64,000 bases of DNA from Doris montereyensis. Its lineage: Eukaryota; Mollusca; Gastropoda; Nudibranchia; Dorididae. How positions within the stretch are numbered: the stretch's first letter is position 1; each line of letters opens with the position of its first letter. The position numbers and the translations under genes were made by a program. The stretch lies in contig JAXRKP010000086.1 of NCBI GenBank assembly GCA_037039925.1, positions 124,001 through 188,000 on the forward strand. Reading direction: 5' to 3'. Positions 1 through 45,811 of the stretch are shown here, one piece after another. The notes under the pieces are model-generated. The model saw only the letters and a program-made list of their open reading frames with translations, did not search any database and had not been told where the DNA came from.

Positions 1-30
1 ATCATCTAATGCCATTGTCTTAGGATCTGT
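1..30 (-). CDS. C10orf67: C10orf67-like gene, exon 9 (partial)
   Basis: A pyrimidine-rich acceptor ending tttttag is followed by in-phase TDPKTMALDD up to the window edge. The rest of the exon and the stop codon lie outside the window. Confidence 0.5.
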
Positions 31-480
31 CTAAAAATAAAAAAGCTTGCAGGCTTTATTTGAATTGTATGCATTAATTTGAAAATACACAGCTACTGAT
101 GAGACTGAAATGTCATTTGGAGGAAAACATGTAAAGGACAGTTACCCTCTCACAATTACATGGCAATTTTATGGTTATTTGTTTGGAAATAAATTCAATG
201 AATGCAGTGTGAAAAAGGATTTCTTATTAAATTAAGCTTTGATAAAATTGAACAGATAACATTTAATGTCAACTTTTAATGTTGCTCCGTTTTGCAAACA
301 AGTCGCTAAAGAAGAAAAAACTTTTAACATGAAAAAAAAAATACCACTGCTTACCTGTTCAACCATGATTTCATTCCTTTCCAATTGTTCCTTCATACTA
401 TCAAGCTGTTTATCTAAACAGAAGAGAATGAGGTAAAACGAAATATATATCCTTCAATAATATTATAATAAATAATAATA

Positions 481-521
<41 letters not shown>

Positions 522-606
522 TCAATTACAATACCAATAATAATAATAATGATAATAATAATAATAATGATAATAATAATAATAATAACAATGATAATAA
601 TAATAA

Positions 607-637
<31 letters not shown>

Positions 638-3600
638 AAGAAGAAGAAGAAGAAGAAGAAGAAGAAGAAGAAGAAGAAGAAGAAGAAGAAGAAGAAGAAG
701 AAGAAGAAAGAAGAAGAAGAAGAAGAAGAAGAAGAAGAAGAAGAAGAAGAAGAAGAAGAAGAAGAAGAAGAAGAAGAAGAAGAAGAAGAAGAAGAAGAAG
801 AAGATTAAGACGATTAAGACAAAGACTTTAACAATATATTATATAAAAAATGAAAAGACAGACAAAAGACTGACTCAATGACATGATTTCTTCATCTTTT
901 ATGTCAAGTGCTTCTTCCATTCTGCCAATCTTTTTGTCTGTCTTCACTAGCTTTTCATTGGCCTCTTCCAACTCCTCTTGAGCAGTATCCAGTTGCTCTT
1001 GTAATGCAGAATCAATTCTTGGCTTTTAACAGAACAAACAAAAACATTTTTTTTAAATGCAGATCAAGTATTCCAAACAAGTTTACAATCAAGAGTACTA
1101 ATAAAAAAGTGAGGACTGTACTGCTCATTTCTACGCAATTTTTTGTTTGTTTCATGGAAACTAAGGAAGCTTCTTATATTAGAGAAAATACAATGAGACA
1201 ATTCCAAAAATCTAACCTGATGGAGCTGTCCTTATATACTTATACAATGATTAAAATGAGACCAAATTAGTTCAAATAGTTTTGAGTAGCTTTAAACAAA
1301 GATTTTTCTTACTTTTTTTTTTTTTTAAGTTCTTTTTCAACTATGTTGGTAAATACGTTTTTATCAGAGATACTGATACTAGAAAGGATTGTTGTAATAG
1401 AAACATTTTCATAGCAGAGAAATTGAAAAAAAATATAGGCTTATTATTATATGTCTCGTTAAATAAATTAAACAACTTCTTAACAGTCAAATCACTTTAA
1501 ATAGTACTTCATAAAAAGATATAAATATATAGATTTATGTTAGAACAGGCACTTTCTTCGCACTATCTTCATTGACAACACTTCTTAACTGATAAATTGT
1601 TTTAATTTTCAAACAGGAGGAGGAGGCAGGGGGGGGGTATATTTGTTTTTTATTGCACTTTTGCTGCTACATACCAATTTGGGGGCAATCAGAGCATAAA
1701 TAAAAGGTAAGTTGATAAATCATTCTTAAAAACTCAAATTGTGAAAAAATCATATGTGAAATTGTTTTTTCTGTTATTTGAATGTTTTATCTCACATAAA
1801 CCAAGAAAATGGTAGAATAATACTTTGAGGTGTTATAAAACCTTGAGACCCTCTCAATTACTTCTTATCAACCCTATTTCAACTGCCCCGACTCCTTAAT
1901 ACTCATGTTGGACAGGATTTATGGCACACGACTTTCGGCTGATCTAAGGCAGTATTCAGGTAAATTTGTCAAAAGTAGATATTTTGGATAGAGTACATTG
2001 TGATGATTAAAATGAGTACCAACTTAAATACTTTAGACAAAATTATTGACTTTTACAGTACAACAGATGTGTGGAAGGTTTGGTCTGTGTAGAGTCTTAA
2101 AAGAATTGTGTAAATTCAAATAATCGATACTGATTTGAGGCAAAAATGGTTTGCCCACCCCCCACCCCCAACCCCCTTAATGTTGGATTCTTTTGGGGTG
2201 CTCATGAAGACCATAATTCAACATGAGAAAAAGAAAAGTGTTTTTCATGCACCAAATTTGTTTATGAGTCTGCATGTTTAGAGATAAAACAAAACCCACT
2301 GAAGAATTTACTGTTAAATTTGTACCAATTTCCTTTCCTACTGAGAGTAACAGTAGTCTTAAAATGTCCTCATCATTAAAACCATATATGCATAGCTGCC
2401 AACTTTTTCAATTCGAAAAACAGACTTTGACCTCACAAACTAGTTCTAACTTATACAACAGATAGTAATATTCCAGAAAACATAGTACCCAGAAAATATT
2501 GATAGTCTAACTTTAATTAACACCTTTAAAGGTAAATTACAAAAACTCTGCCGATCGTTGGCATTTCTGGCATAATGCGATGTTGTTTTGTCAACTAAGA
2601 ATGGCATTTCTGGACTTTCATCTGACTCTCTCTCAGTCTGAGCTGTTAACTTAGGGTTTCTTTTCTAACAAAAATTACAATTAATCCTAATCATGTATAA
2701 TATACATACTTTTCAAGGTAAATACAGACTAACGGACTCAAAGGCGAAAAAAAACGTACTAAATAAGTATTTCTACATACTGATTGATAGCTTTGTATAT
2801 GGTATGTTTAAAGATCTAATTGGTTGTCAGATTAATGATTAGTAAATTATACACATCAAACAAAAGGAAAAAGGATGATAACTTTAGTGGTTGAAACAAG
2901 ATTGAGATAAAACAGGTGAGTGTTTATAGTTGTGATAAAGTGGTGATTGAGACCCCCCCCTTCAGTGATAAATTGTTTCCTACAAAGAAATACAGTGCAG
3001 TGATCACAGCAGTCATGAAACAAGATTGAGATAGAATGCTTTACAGGTGAGTGTTTTATGTGATTGTGATACTGAGACCCCCCTTCAGTGATAAATTGTT
3101 TCCTACAAAGTGCAGTACAGCAGTCATGAAACAAGATTGAGATAGAATGCTTTACAGGTGAGTGTTTATAGTTGTGATAAAGTGGTGATACCCCCCCCCA
3201 CCCCAACCATTCCTTCACATGACATCAAACTCTTGTCTTGATGAATGATTCTCCTTCCCCAGTGATCAAAACTTCTTTTTTTTTAAACTTTTTAAGATCT
3301 TTTTAGAAGAAATTTGATAAGAATGATGATGCTTCACCAAAAAGCCAAACCGTTAACTGTATGTTATCAATGCTCAACATTTCCCAAACTCATTAACATT
3401 TTTGAACAGACAATTTTCTTCCATTTTGTCCTTAAAACCTTGCTCTATGAAAATGTTATCCCAGCTGTACGAGATTGTTACTTTTTGTAGGAATATACAT
3501 CAATGAGAAAGTAAAAAAAACTCAATCCAAATAGAACAGATTTCAATGATTTCATGGAGATCATCTTAAACAATTCAGCATTCAAAGCACAAAATTCCCA

Positions 3601-6600
3601 AGGCAATAAAGTTTGCTTCTTTGTTTCATTGCAATTTACCCTGTTCATCGAACACGATAAATTAAGAGAAACAGCAAGATGAAAGAAATGTGAGAGAGTG
3701 AAAGAAAAGAGATAGGACCTACCAAAAGCACAACCCAATGGCCCAAGAGCAGTAAGAGACAGTTGCAAATGAAGCGTGCACACAGATATGCGCAAAAGGA
3801 AACAAAGAAACCATTGAATCAAAGTATTCAAAGTACAAGGGAGAAACACACTTCAGATTTTGAAAATATTACATAAACAATAAAAAATAATTTTAAAGAA
3901 TTGAGGGACCAAAGGAGAGGAGAAAACATTTGTAAGAACATGATATTAAATTTGCTTTAGTCTGAATATGGTTGGGTAGGTTCGTAAGTTGTTCATTTTC
4001 CACTCAACGCAGGATATTTAATTTTATATATGAGTGACAAAATTAGGAAGGAAGAAACATAGACAGTCAAATAACTTGTGCAAATAGAGTACACACAAAC
4101 GTTTGGATTAGTTTATGATATATGAATTGTTGGAACGAGTGAGATCAAGAGGGAGAATGATTGCAAGTAGTTACAATGTGCCAGGGATTAAATATAATTT
4201 CTTTGATTAAAACCGTCACACCAAACTTTACCACATTGGGAGAAACAGAAGCCTGTGATGATTTGCTTTTGTTTGACTGACCACAGAAAATGTAAGTAAG
4301 AATTAAAACATGTATACTAAATGAAAGTGGACACACGACAAACTGATACTTTGAAATTGAAATTAAAGATTTTTTTTTTTTAATAAATGGATATATCCCA
4401 AATGCAGGTTCTCTAACTGTACATCATTTATCTCCAAGCAGGCCATTTCATTTGAAATCTTTCTCAACTCCCTGGTGAGCAATCAGTACTGTAGCCTGTT
4501 AGGCACTTCATACTAACACTATCTGATAAAATCTTTATCTTCCTTTAACTGGGTACTTATTGACACCTGAGACAAGTGAGGAAAGCAGCAGACTTTCCTT
4601 AAGTACATCATGATAAAACCCTATACATACAGCTAGGATTTTGAACCAATGTCGTTATGATTACAAACTCACAACACTACCAATTCTTATTCTATTAAAA
4701 AAATTCTCAATTTATAAAGAAATTATAATAAAACACATAGCTGAAACATTTTGATCTAACTTTAAGACAAAAAGTAACCACAATATCAAAACAACAAATT
4801 AAGGAAATTTAATGTTGAAAACAATTGTATCATCTATTCATTAATTATTGAAAATGTAGAATTCTACAAAAAATGATAAAAACATGAAATAGATGAAAAC
4901 ATATGTAAATTCAGTTCTTACAGAGCTCTCTTCCATCACAAATCTTCTTTCCATAAAGCGCTCGTCCTCACTCTCCTTTTGTCGCATTTGTTGCTGTTGG
5001 AGCTGAGCTTTCAACATCTGAATAACGCCTTCGTTTCGGAGAATTGTAGCTTGCATTTCTTTGTATTTCTCCTCTCTGCTGGCCAGGTCACTCTTTTGTT
5101 TCGTCCTTTCCCTTACCATTTTCGACTGCAGATTTTTCTAAAGAAAAATAATAAATTGAATACTTCAATGAGATCAAGAGTCAAGGTCAAAGCACAGAGA
5201 AATGTAAAGAAGAAGAAAACAATGTGTGCATAATAACAATGTCTCAACACTGAAATTTTCCACAAACATAATGTGTGAACTAAGGTTATCACCTATGAAA
5301 TGTTAGTAATGTTTCATCATTAACTTACACTGAAATGAACAGACAGTCTGGCAATGGCATCTGCTAACTGTTGTCGAAATGCTTTACGTAAAGAATTGAC
5401 CCTCTGAAAGACAAGAAAGAAAGAAAACAAAAGGCCGTAAACCAGAAGTAGTCTAAATAGAAAGAACAAATATTTTTAGTCTGCTTTTTCAAAATAAATA
5501 AAGCTTATAGATCTTTTTCTTTTCTGTTTGCTCAGAATAAAAAATAATGAAAACTCAAAACTTAAAAGTATGACGCTTTATTTTAAAGCAAGCAAATAAA
5601 CCATATATCATAAAGTAAAAGCCCTCAGTTCAAGAAGAAAGAATTTCAGCAGAACTAAAGCATTACTTTACATACATTTAGTCATAACTAAAGCATTACT
5701 TTTTATATCTGGTAACATTTCTCTTGTTTAACAGATTTACTCAAATTTTTAAAAACTCATTCCTTACTGATGAAGTTCTTAATTTTCAAAACAGCAACTG
5801 AGCAAACTTTGTGATAAAAAAAACCCACCCAGTTTATGTCAAACATATTCATATATGACTAGAAGGTTGCTTTCTTTAATTTTGGTCTCAATTCAAACAT
5901 TACTCTTCCTACATTTTATAATTTATCACTTAACAAGAGATCACTTAAAATCTCTCTATTCCCATTTCTTAAATTGTCAATTAAAAGAAAAAAAAAACAA
6001 CTACACAAAACCTGTAATTTTAAAAAATCCCCTCTTAAAGACATTAAAGTATATAGCCCAAACATTATGTTGCATACGTATATTTTTTATTCTATGCAAT
6101 GTTAGCTCTAAATCTTAAACTATGTCAATAATAAAGAAAACTTTGCACTTATTTATATTATTGTATTTTGTCATGTACGCTCTATAAATATTCTATGCTT
6201 TGGAAAAACATTTTTAAGTAAAGAATTCTTGAGAAACATTCCAAAAATCAACCCAGTGTCTCCAATGAATGTCATACATGACTTTTTAAAAATAAGTGAA
6301 AACTTCATACATCCTGATGCATCTTTTCCAGTTCAACTACCCGTTCATTTATCCGACAGTATCTGAAAAAGATGAGGCAAATGAAATTCAAACAATGAAT
6401 TATTGCTTGAAAATGGCCGTAATCTCAAAATTTTTCATTTTCCTTCAAGTGTAAGATATAATTTTCAAACTCTTCATAAAAAAATCATTATACCTTTTCA
6501 AAAATAAAATATCTAAATAAGCTATAATCAAGAAAAGCAAATAAAAAACCCAAAAATGATCACATTTGTCAGTAACATCTATTACAACAAGAAAAGGCTC

Positions 6601-7971
6601 TTAAAATGTTTTTTTTAGTGTTTTGTTTTTAAAAAATCTAAAATATACATATTTATCATCAATTTAGTCACAGGAAATCATTTCTTTCATGATGATGACT
6701 AGAATGTATTTTGCCTTAAAACTCTTTAAATCATTTTCTTTCTTACAGTTCCAAAGATTTCTCCTGCAGCTTTGAGTCATGATCGGCTTGCATCACATGT
6801 TTTGTAAAATTAATGTCTCTTCGTAGGTTAGCAACATCCTGTAATAAGCATAAAAGTATAGAGATAAATGAATTTCAAATACTCCATGCATTTACCGAAT
6901 TAAGACACTTTCCCATGAGGGCATATTTTCCCTTGCTCAAAGTAATTTGAAGTCTTAATTGCATATTACATTTTCTTTCATTTTAAGATCCCTTTTAATC
7001 ACATGGTGTGCTTATAAAAATGGAGTCAAGGGTGCATTTATAAGGAATGCATTGAATACCTTTCTGACCTTACTTCTAATGTCTTTGTTCATCACTAATA
7101 ATTGCCTATATTGCGTGTTTTTTATGTTTGGTTTGACATGCATGCATACAAATTATTGTACTGTAACAGTTTCCCATTCTATACCTCAGGATCCACACTT
7201 AAGACATATGGATGGCTTGTCTGTACTGAAGGGTGAGACCTTATTCATAACATAAAATGAATTTGTACATTTATTCTTGGGAAGTTGCAAGAAAATTTGC
7301 TTTCTTATCAGGATTTTCTCAGCATGCTATTAGAAAAGAGTGGTAAATCAGATGCAGTAAACTAGATGCATGGAAACAAAATCACAAGTACAAGAAAGAT
7401 CATATGCACTGATGTAGTCAACTAGAGACGTGATACATTTTGCAAATATCATTGTATATCGGTACCATTCTCATCATAACTACCAAGCAGCAACATTTTT
7501 TTCTTCAGTAAAAGCAAAAATCTTCTTTAAATGGCGAAATAGGTTACTTATAAGTACCCTTTCACAGATACTTGTGGGTAGGAGACAGTGATGAAATGAC
7601 ATCAATTTTTGCAAATACACATTGCATATATATTGCATAACAACGTGTTACTGGTCTGTCATGAACTAAAGAACTCCCATCAGAACAGCAATACACCACA
7701 GGGATTGCTAGGTGTGGTTGATGGTAGTGACCATCTGGAAATTCAGGCCAGCAGATTGGCCAAGCGGCAAGGTGTCAGAGTACAGCATTATCACAGGTGA
7801 ATGGATAATTACTGAACGTTCCACTTCAAAACAGTTACAATCCCATTGAGAAGGGTGTGTGTGTGTGTGTTAGTATGTGTATTTGTTCTTTCTCTCTCTC
7901 TCTTCATTTCTCTCTCTCATTCTTTCTCTCTCTCATTCTTTCTCTCTCTCATTCTTTTTTCTCTCTCTCAT

Positions 7972-8065
<94 letters not shown>

Positions 8066-10982
8066 CCTCCCCTTCTCTTTGTGTCATCCTCTCTCTCCTT
8101 CTCATGGCAAGGAGTGTGGATGTGGTGAGTAAAAAGGATAGTAAACATGGTGACAATGAGTGTAGATGGGGTGAACAAGAGGATGGTGAGCATGCTGATA
8201 GGGGAGTTAGCAAGAGGATAGGGAATATGGTGACATGAGGCTGAATGTAGTGAGCAAGAGGACAAAGAACATGGTGGCAGGATTGTGGACTAGTGAGCAG
8301 GATGATAATGATGATAGTGACAGGAGTGTGGATGTGATGAGCAAGACGATAGTGATCATGGTGACTGGAGTGTGAATGTGGTGAGCAAGAGAATGGTGAA
8401 CTTGGTGACAAAGGTGTGGTTTGTTTCAATGAAACCTATCCCGCCCACTATAAGCAGTGATCTCAGTGTGAAGTAAGAGGAAACAGCAAGATGAAAGATA
8501 AATGAAATAGGCATAGGAAAGACGTAGGACCTACTGGCAGAACCCGCCAACAGCACAACAATGGCATGGTTGTGGTGAGCAAGAGGATAGTGAACATGGT
8601 GACAGGAGTGTCGATGTGGTGAGCAAGAAAATATTGAACATGACGACATGGGAGTGAATGTGGTGAGCAAGAGGATAATGAACATGGTAAGAATGGTGTG
8701 GATATGATGAGCAAGATGATAATGAACATGTTAACATGATGACAGGGGATATCTATGTGGTGACAAAGAGGATAGTAAATACAGTGATAGGAGTGCGGAA
8801 AGGATAACCAAGAGAATAGTGAACAGTGTGACAATGGTGTGGATGCGGTGAGCAAGAGTACAGTGAACATGATGACAGGGACATGAATGTAGTGAGGAAG
8901 AGAATTGTGAACATGTGACAAGGGTGTGGATATGGTGAGCAAAAGGATAGTGAATATGGTGACATAAGTGTACATGTAGTAAACAACATAGTTACAGGGG
9001 TGTGTGGATGTGGTGAGCAATAGGATAGTGAACATGGTGACAGGAGTGTCATTGTGGTGAGCAAGTGAATAGACAACATAATGATGGGGGGAGAGGTGAT
9101 GAGCAAGAGAATAGTGAACATGGTGACAGGAGTGTGAATGTGGTGAGCAACAGGATAGTTATTGTAGTTCAGCAGTAAAATGATTGTAAAGGTAAAGAAC
9201 AGATCCTAAAGCAGTGTATAACTTATAAGAGTAAAATTTGAATCATTGCAACATCAAAAGTAAAAAATGTAGGACAGTGATTGTCAAACGTTGTCAACTG
9301 ATAGTGATATTTAGAAACCTTTTGTTTATATTAATGCTATCAATGTAAATGTACATGTATTACTAATAGGCATGTTATATCCCAGTTGATACCCAGTACG
9401 ATTATTAGATTGAGTTCATATTCAATATTGAATGTTACGCAGGTTGGCATGCACTGTACTATTCCAACTTTGTGGTTATAACTCGTTCAAAATGGCGACT
9501 AGGTGAATGAAAATTCTACTCAGAGACTGGGAAACAATGAAATTTTCAATAATTACACGTCACTTCTGGTACATGAGTTCTTCGAATGAAAATGATCTTG
9601 GGATCATTTAGAACCTACATGCAAAATATGGTTAGTCACAACCACCTGGTAACAGAGCCTTTGGCAAACAAAGAACGACTAACTCAGAATTCATATATAG
9701 ATACATACAGTTTCAACCATTGTTGCTTGCTTCGCTTTGTGCCCCATGTGATCAACAAAGTTTTATTGAACCAGGTGATCCAGTGGTATCATAAAACCGA
9801 CGCCATTAGTACCACATGCCATATCCACTACTCTCCTTTCATCAGAACCGCCATACATCAAAGAAGGCAGTCACTGTCGTTTGATGGTTTGATGAGACTG
9901 ATAATTCCATCAGATGGATTTGGCCATTTTGTTATTGCTGTTTATTATGAAACCAGAATAAGTTTTGAGTATGATATTTTTGTAGATGGTGTGTCTTAGT
10001 GTAAGGAATTTTTATTTTTTTTTTTAACAATTTTTTTAAAATTTTGTCACTTGGCTGCTATGAGAGTTGTATCAATATATTTATAGAGTCATATCTTATC
10101 AAACCTGCAAAAGAATCTGAAGAACTTCCGTCATTTCTTTCAGGTCAACAATCTCAGTTTCCTCAGTCTGGCTTGCCCGATCAAGACTGAAGAATCCAAT
10201 TTTTGCATGGTCTGCCAGTGCTGGTCTAAAAAAAAAAGATTTTTAAAACGTTCTTTTATTGAAGGGTTAATATGAAATCATGTCTCACACAAAACACATC
10301 TAAACCATCTCATTAGATCTAATCTCAAACTGCCAGGAAAATTATTTTTTTCCTTCTCTTTATAAGAATTATAAACAAATGGAATTCGCAAAACATTGAT
10401 ATAGATCTAGAAGGAAAGTTGGAATAAAGTTTATTTACAAAATGCAAGTCTTGTTATACTGTATTACTCAAGTTGGACTCATTGAATGTAAACAGCTGTT
10501 AGAGCAGACATATACAAAGTAAAACAGCTTTTGGTCATCATGTTAATATATTTCTATGTGATGGGCTGACTTTATTGGTTTTATTTTCTTGCATGATATT
10601 GTTTGTGTCTGTTAGTGTTACTCATCTAGACGAAATTCCGCATTCCATTTTTCTCACTGCTATAGTGTATTATTGATGAGATGATAAAACTGTGTAATGC
10701 TAAAACAATAAATTATCGCTAACCAAATAATTAGAAACAAGTGATGACAAAATAAGATACAATACGGTAAACAACTACAGTAACATGAACATAGAATTAA
10801 TCATGGTCAGTAAACAGGTCAGTGCTATCTGTAAATCTACTTCGTATTCCTCCTGACCTGAATAAATCATCGTTTCCTCCTGATGATCCATAAATATCCA
10901 ATATCTGATTCTGAAGTTCTTGTTCCGCAGCGTGGTAAGCATGATGCTCGCTTGGAGTTTGAGGAGGATTCTCGCTCCTCAT
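1..10982 (-). CDS. C10orf67: C10orf67-like coiled-coil protein (nine exons, 3' end outside window)
   Basis: Nine exons on the minus strand join in one frame to about 306 codons: 10858-10982, 10105-10225, 6747-6838, 6311-6362, 5329-5403, 4922-5137, 875-1022, 355-413 and 1-30 (cut by the edge). Introns are GT-AG and all phases match. Exon 2 carries KIGFFSLDRASQTEETEI and exons 4-5 carry a heptad-like stretch ending FRQQLADAIARL; from memory these resemble the C10orf67 family (DUF4709), whose function is not established. Exons 6-8 are highly charged, Gln/Glu/Lys-rich coiled coil. No signal peptide or membrane segment is seen. The start chosen is the ATG at 10982, the first in the frame that splices to exon 2. 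An upstream ATG at 11004 opens a different frame reading MADSQESDEERE, which could be a uORF or the true N terminus offset by a one-base indel. The gene structure is clear; the family name is less certain. Confidence 0.72.
355..413 (-). CDS. C10orf67: C10orf67-like gene, exon 8
   Basis: 59 bp, acceptor tgtttag, donor gtaagc. It encodes KQLDSMKEQLERNEIMVEQ after an Asn codon split with exon 7. Confidence 0.68.
414..874 (-). repeat. Intron 7 of the C10orf67-like gene, mostly (TAA)n and (GAA)n
   Basis: This short intron is almost all trinucleotide microsatellite: AT-rich (AAT)n from about 461 to 606, then a nearly pure (AGA)n tract to about 804 with one slip near 708. Poly-Arg, poly-Lys and poly-Ile frames here are artefacts of the repeat. 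Confidence 0.9.
875..1022 (-). CDS. C10orf67: C10orf67-like gene, exon 7
   Basis: 148 bp; acceptor ttaaaag, weak donor A|gtcagt inferred from the phase of exon 8. It encodes PRIDSALQEQLDTAQEELEE and continues as charged coiled coil to EEIMSL. Confidence 0.68.
2893..3194. repeat. Tandem repeat, about 115-bp unit, nearly three copies
   Basis: The block containing cagtgataaattgtttccta, catgaaacaagattgagata and acaggtgagtgttt recurs at about 2893, 2960 and 3080, with a poly-C run (7-9 C) between copies. It is intronic; the open frame on the minus strand has no family resemblance. Confidence 0.8.
3636..3760 (-). mobile_element. SINE-C-like fragment
   Basis: On the minus strand this reads gtaggtcctatctctt, then a T/C-rich body and tcttgctgtttctctta. 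This is the head and middle of the short repeat found many times at 36-52 kb. The 3' tail is degraded. Confidence 0.5.
4432..4690 (-). mobile_element. SINE-D copy (tRNA-like head)
   Basis: The reverse complement aligns by eye with 47966-48235: ggtagtgttgtgagtttgta, a B-box-like ggttcaaaatcc, tttcctcacttg, caggtgtcaataagta and cagggagttgagaa. Two independent copies support a dispersed element. Confidence 0.65.
4922..5137 (-). CDS. C10orf67: C10orf67-like gene, exon 6
   Basis: 216 bp, 72 codons, phase 0 at both ends, acceptor tttctttag, donor gtaaga. It encodes a coiled coil including QMLKAQLQQQQMRQKESEDE. A plus-strand open frame over the same bases is an antisense shadow. Confidence 0.75.
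5329..5403 (-). CDS. C10orf67: C10orf67-like gene, exon 5
   Basis: 75 bp, exactly 25 codons, acceptor ctttcag, donor gtaagt. It encodes RVNSLRKAFRQQLADAIARL and SVHFS. The RQQLADAI core is the second conserved block of the family. Confidence 0.75.
6311..6362 (-). CDS. C10orf67: C10orf67-like gene, exon 4
   Basis: 52-bp exon, acceptor ttttcag, donor gtatga. It encodes LYCRINERVVELEKMHQD (the first Leu is split with exon 3) and ends in phase 0. Confidence 0.72.
6747..6838 (-). CDS. C10orf67: C10orf67-like gene, exon 3
   Basis: 92 bp, acceptor ttacag, donor gtaaga, entered in phase 0 and left with two bases (CT). It encodes DVANLRRDINFTKHVMQADH, a helical charged segment. Confidence 0.72.
7848..8066. 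repeat. (GT)n then (CT)n microsatellite
   Basis: A short (GT)n is followed by imperfect, then nearly pure, (CT)n from about 7889 to 8066. Ser-Leu and Arg-Glu repeat frames on both strands arise from it. Confidence 0.95.
8100..9168. repeat. 44-bp degenerate minisatellite
   Basis: About 20 diverged copies of a unit that reads agcaagaggatagtgaacat then ggtgacaggagtgtgaatgtggtg. The array is interrupted at about 8418-8575 by an antisense SINE-C fragment. Open frames on the minus strand are repeat shadows. Confidence 0.9.
8418..8575 (-). mobile_element. SINE-C-like element inserted in the 44-bp array
   Basis: The minus strand contains gttggcgggttctgccagta, ggtcctacgtctttcctatg, tcttgctgtttcctcttact, gatcactgcttatagtggg and tttcattgaaac. 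These are the head, body and 3' tail of the SINE-C family. Array units resume on both sides. Confidence 0.65.
10105..10225 (-). CDS. C10orf67: C10orf67-like gene, exon 2
   Basis: Acceptor is a T-run followed by tag, donor CAG|gtttga; 121 bp. It encodes PALADHAKIGFFSLDRASQ followed by TEETEIVDLKEMTEVLQI. The KIGFF...SQTE segment is the most family-specific part of the protein. Confidence 0.75.
10226..10857 (-). other. Intron 1 of the C10orf67-like gene
   Basis: AT-rich intron between the first two coding exons. I see no repeat, RNA gene or further exon in it. Confidence 0.6.
10858..10982 (-). CDS. C10orf67: C10orf67-like gene, exon 1
   Basis: First coding exon, starting ATG-AGG-AGC. It encodes MRSENPPQTPSEHHAYHAAE and ends at NDDLF plus two bases (AG) before donor gtcagg. 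Those two bases complete an Arg codon with exon 2, which confirms the frame. Confidence 0.7.
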
Positions 10983-11450
10983 CTGATTCCTGACTGTCAG
11001 CCATGATTGTTGTAGTTAGCAACAGCTTCATGATTTCTAAAAACATTTACTTACATGAAAACAATATTTCTACAAAACAATAATTATGAGAACAAAATGA
11101 AAGTATCAGAGGTCAGTGACCCCCAAGTCATGTTTTCAAATACATTCATGATTTGAATGATTTAATAATTTTAAAAAAAAATCCAACATCCTTAAATTTG
11201 ATTATCTAGATCTAGATCTAGATTTAATTTCTAGATTCCATTCGGGAAACTTTTTTAATGAGATACAAGGGCTGCTACTCTAGACATCTACTTTTCCTTT
11301 TGCTTGGCCATCTCAAACACGGTTCCTCTGTCAATCGTCGAACGGCGTTTATGTATCTTAGTCTTTGTCATATAAAAATATACATAAAAGAGTTTCTGAC
11401 TGACTTAGACATTGTAAGTTATAAGTGAAGGCAGAATATTCACATCAGCG
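10983..11450. promoter_or_regulatory. Putative bidirectional promoter between C10orf67-like and TYW4
   Basis: The two start codons face away from each other with 468 bp between them, so 5' UTRs and promoters of both genes must lie here unless there are non-coding first exons in the flanking introns. A perfect palindrome built from agatct/tctaga units sits at about 11203-11222. A locally more CpG-containing stretch (cgtcgaacggcg) lies near 11330. I see no clear TATA box that would decide direction. Confidence 0.55.
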
Positions 11451-45553
<34,103 letters not shown>

Positions 45554-45805
45554 ATGCAGATTGACATAATTTATTTGGGAGTGTTATTGTAAATGGTATT
45601 GCAGGTTTTCTGCAAATCATTCCTGATTATGAAAAGAAACAAAAAAATCATTTAATACATCACTTTGTGGCTGGAAAAGTCTATCTGCTTATGTCAGGCA
45701 AACCATGTTATGACAATTAAAATTGGTCTTACTTAGAAATTTAAAGCTGTATGTGCTTAACTTTCATACATGCAGTTACTGAAGATATGAATTATTGCAA
45801 TAAGC

Positions 45806-45811
45806 AATAAA
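45806..45811 (+). terminator. Candidate TYW4 polyadenylation signal
   Basis: AATAAA, about 250 bp after the TYW4 stop codon, in AT-rich sequence followed by a T-rich stretch. It is the first canonical signal I noticed at a plausible distance. Confidence 0.45.

Larger units (their letters stand above)
1023..4921 (-). other. Intron 6 of the C10orf67-like gene
   Basis: AT-rich intron. It holds the tripled unit at 2893-3194, SINE-like pieces at 3636-3760 and 4432-4690, a fragment matching the MITE end near 2391-2425, and C- and G-runs near 2156 and 1630. No further exon was found. Confidence 0.6.
6839..10104 (-). other. Intron 2 of the C10orf67-like gene
   Basis: Holds the (GT)n/(CT)n tract at 7848-8066, the 44-bp minisatellite at 8100-9168 with an embedded SINE-C fragment, and otherwise AT-rich sequence. 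A 137-codon plus-strand frame at 9586-9999 looks spurious. Confidence 0.6.

Noticed and set aside
549..881. Poly-Arg/Lys open frame
   Set aside because: It is the (TAA)n/(GAA)n microsatellite inside an intron.
908..1270. 120-codon plus-strand frame
   Set aside because: It overlaps exon 7 of the minus-strand coiled-coil gene in antisense and resembles no family.
7846..8265. Ser-Leu and Arg-Glu repeat frames
   Set aside because: Produced by the (CT)n tract.
8356..9121. Minus-strand Ser/Leu/His-rich frames up to 190 codons
   Set aside because: They follow the 44-bp minisatellite and change frame with each imperfect unit.
9586..9999. 137-codon plus-strand frame
   Set aside because: Not recognised, in an intron of the opposite gene, with no splice or start context; likely chance in AT-rich DNA.
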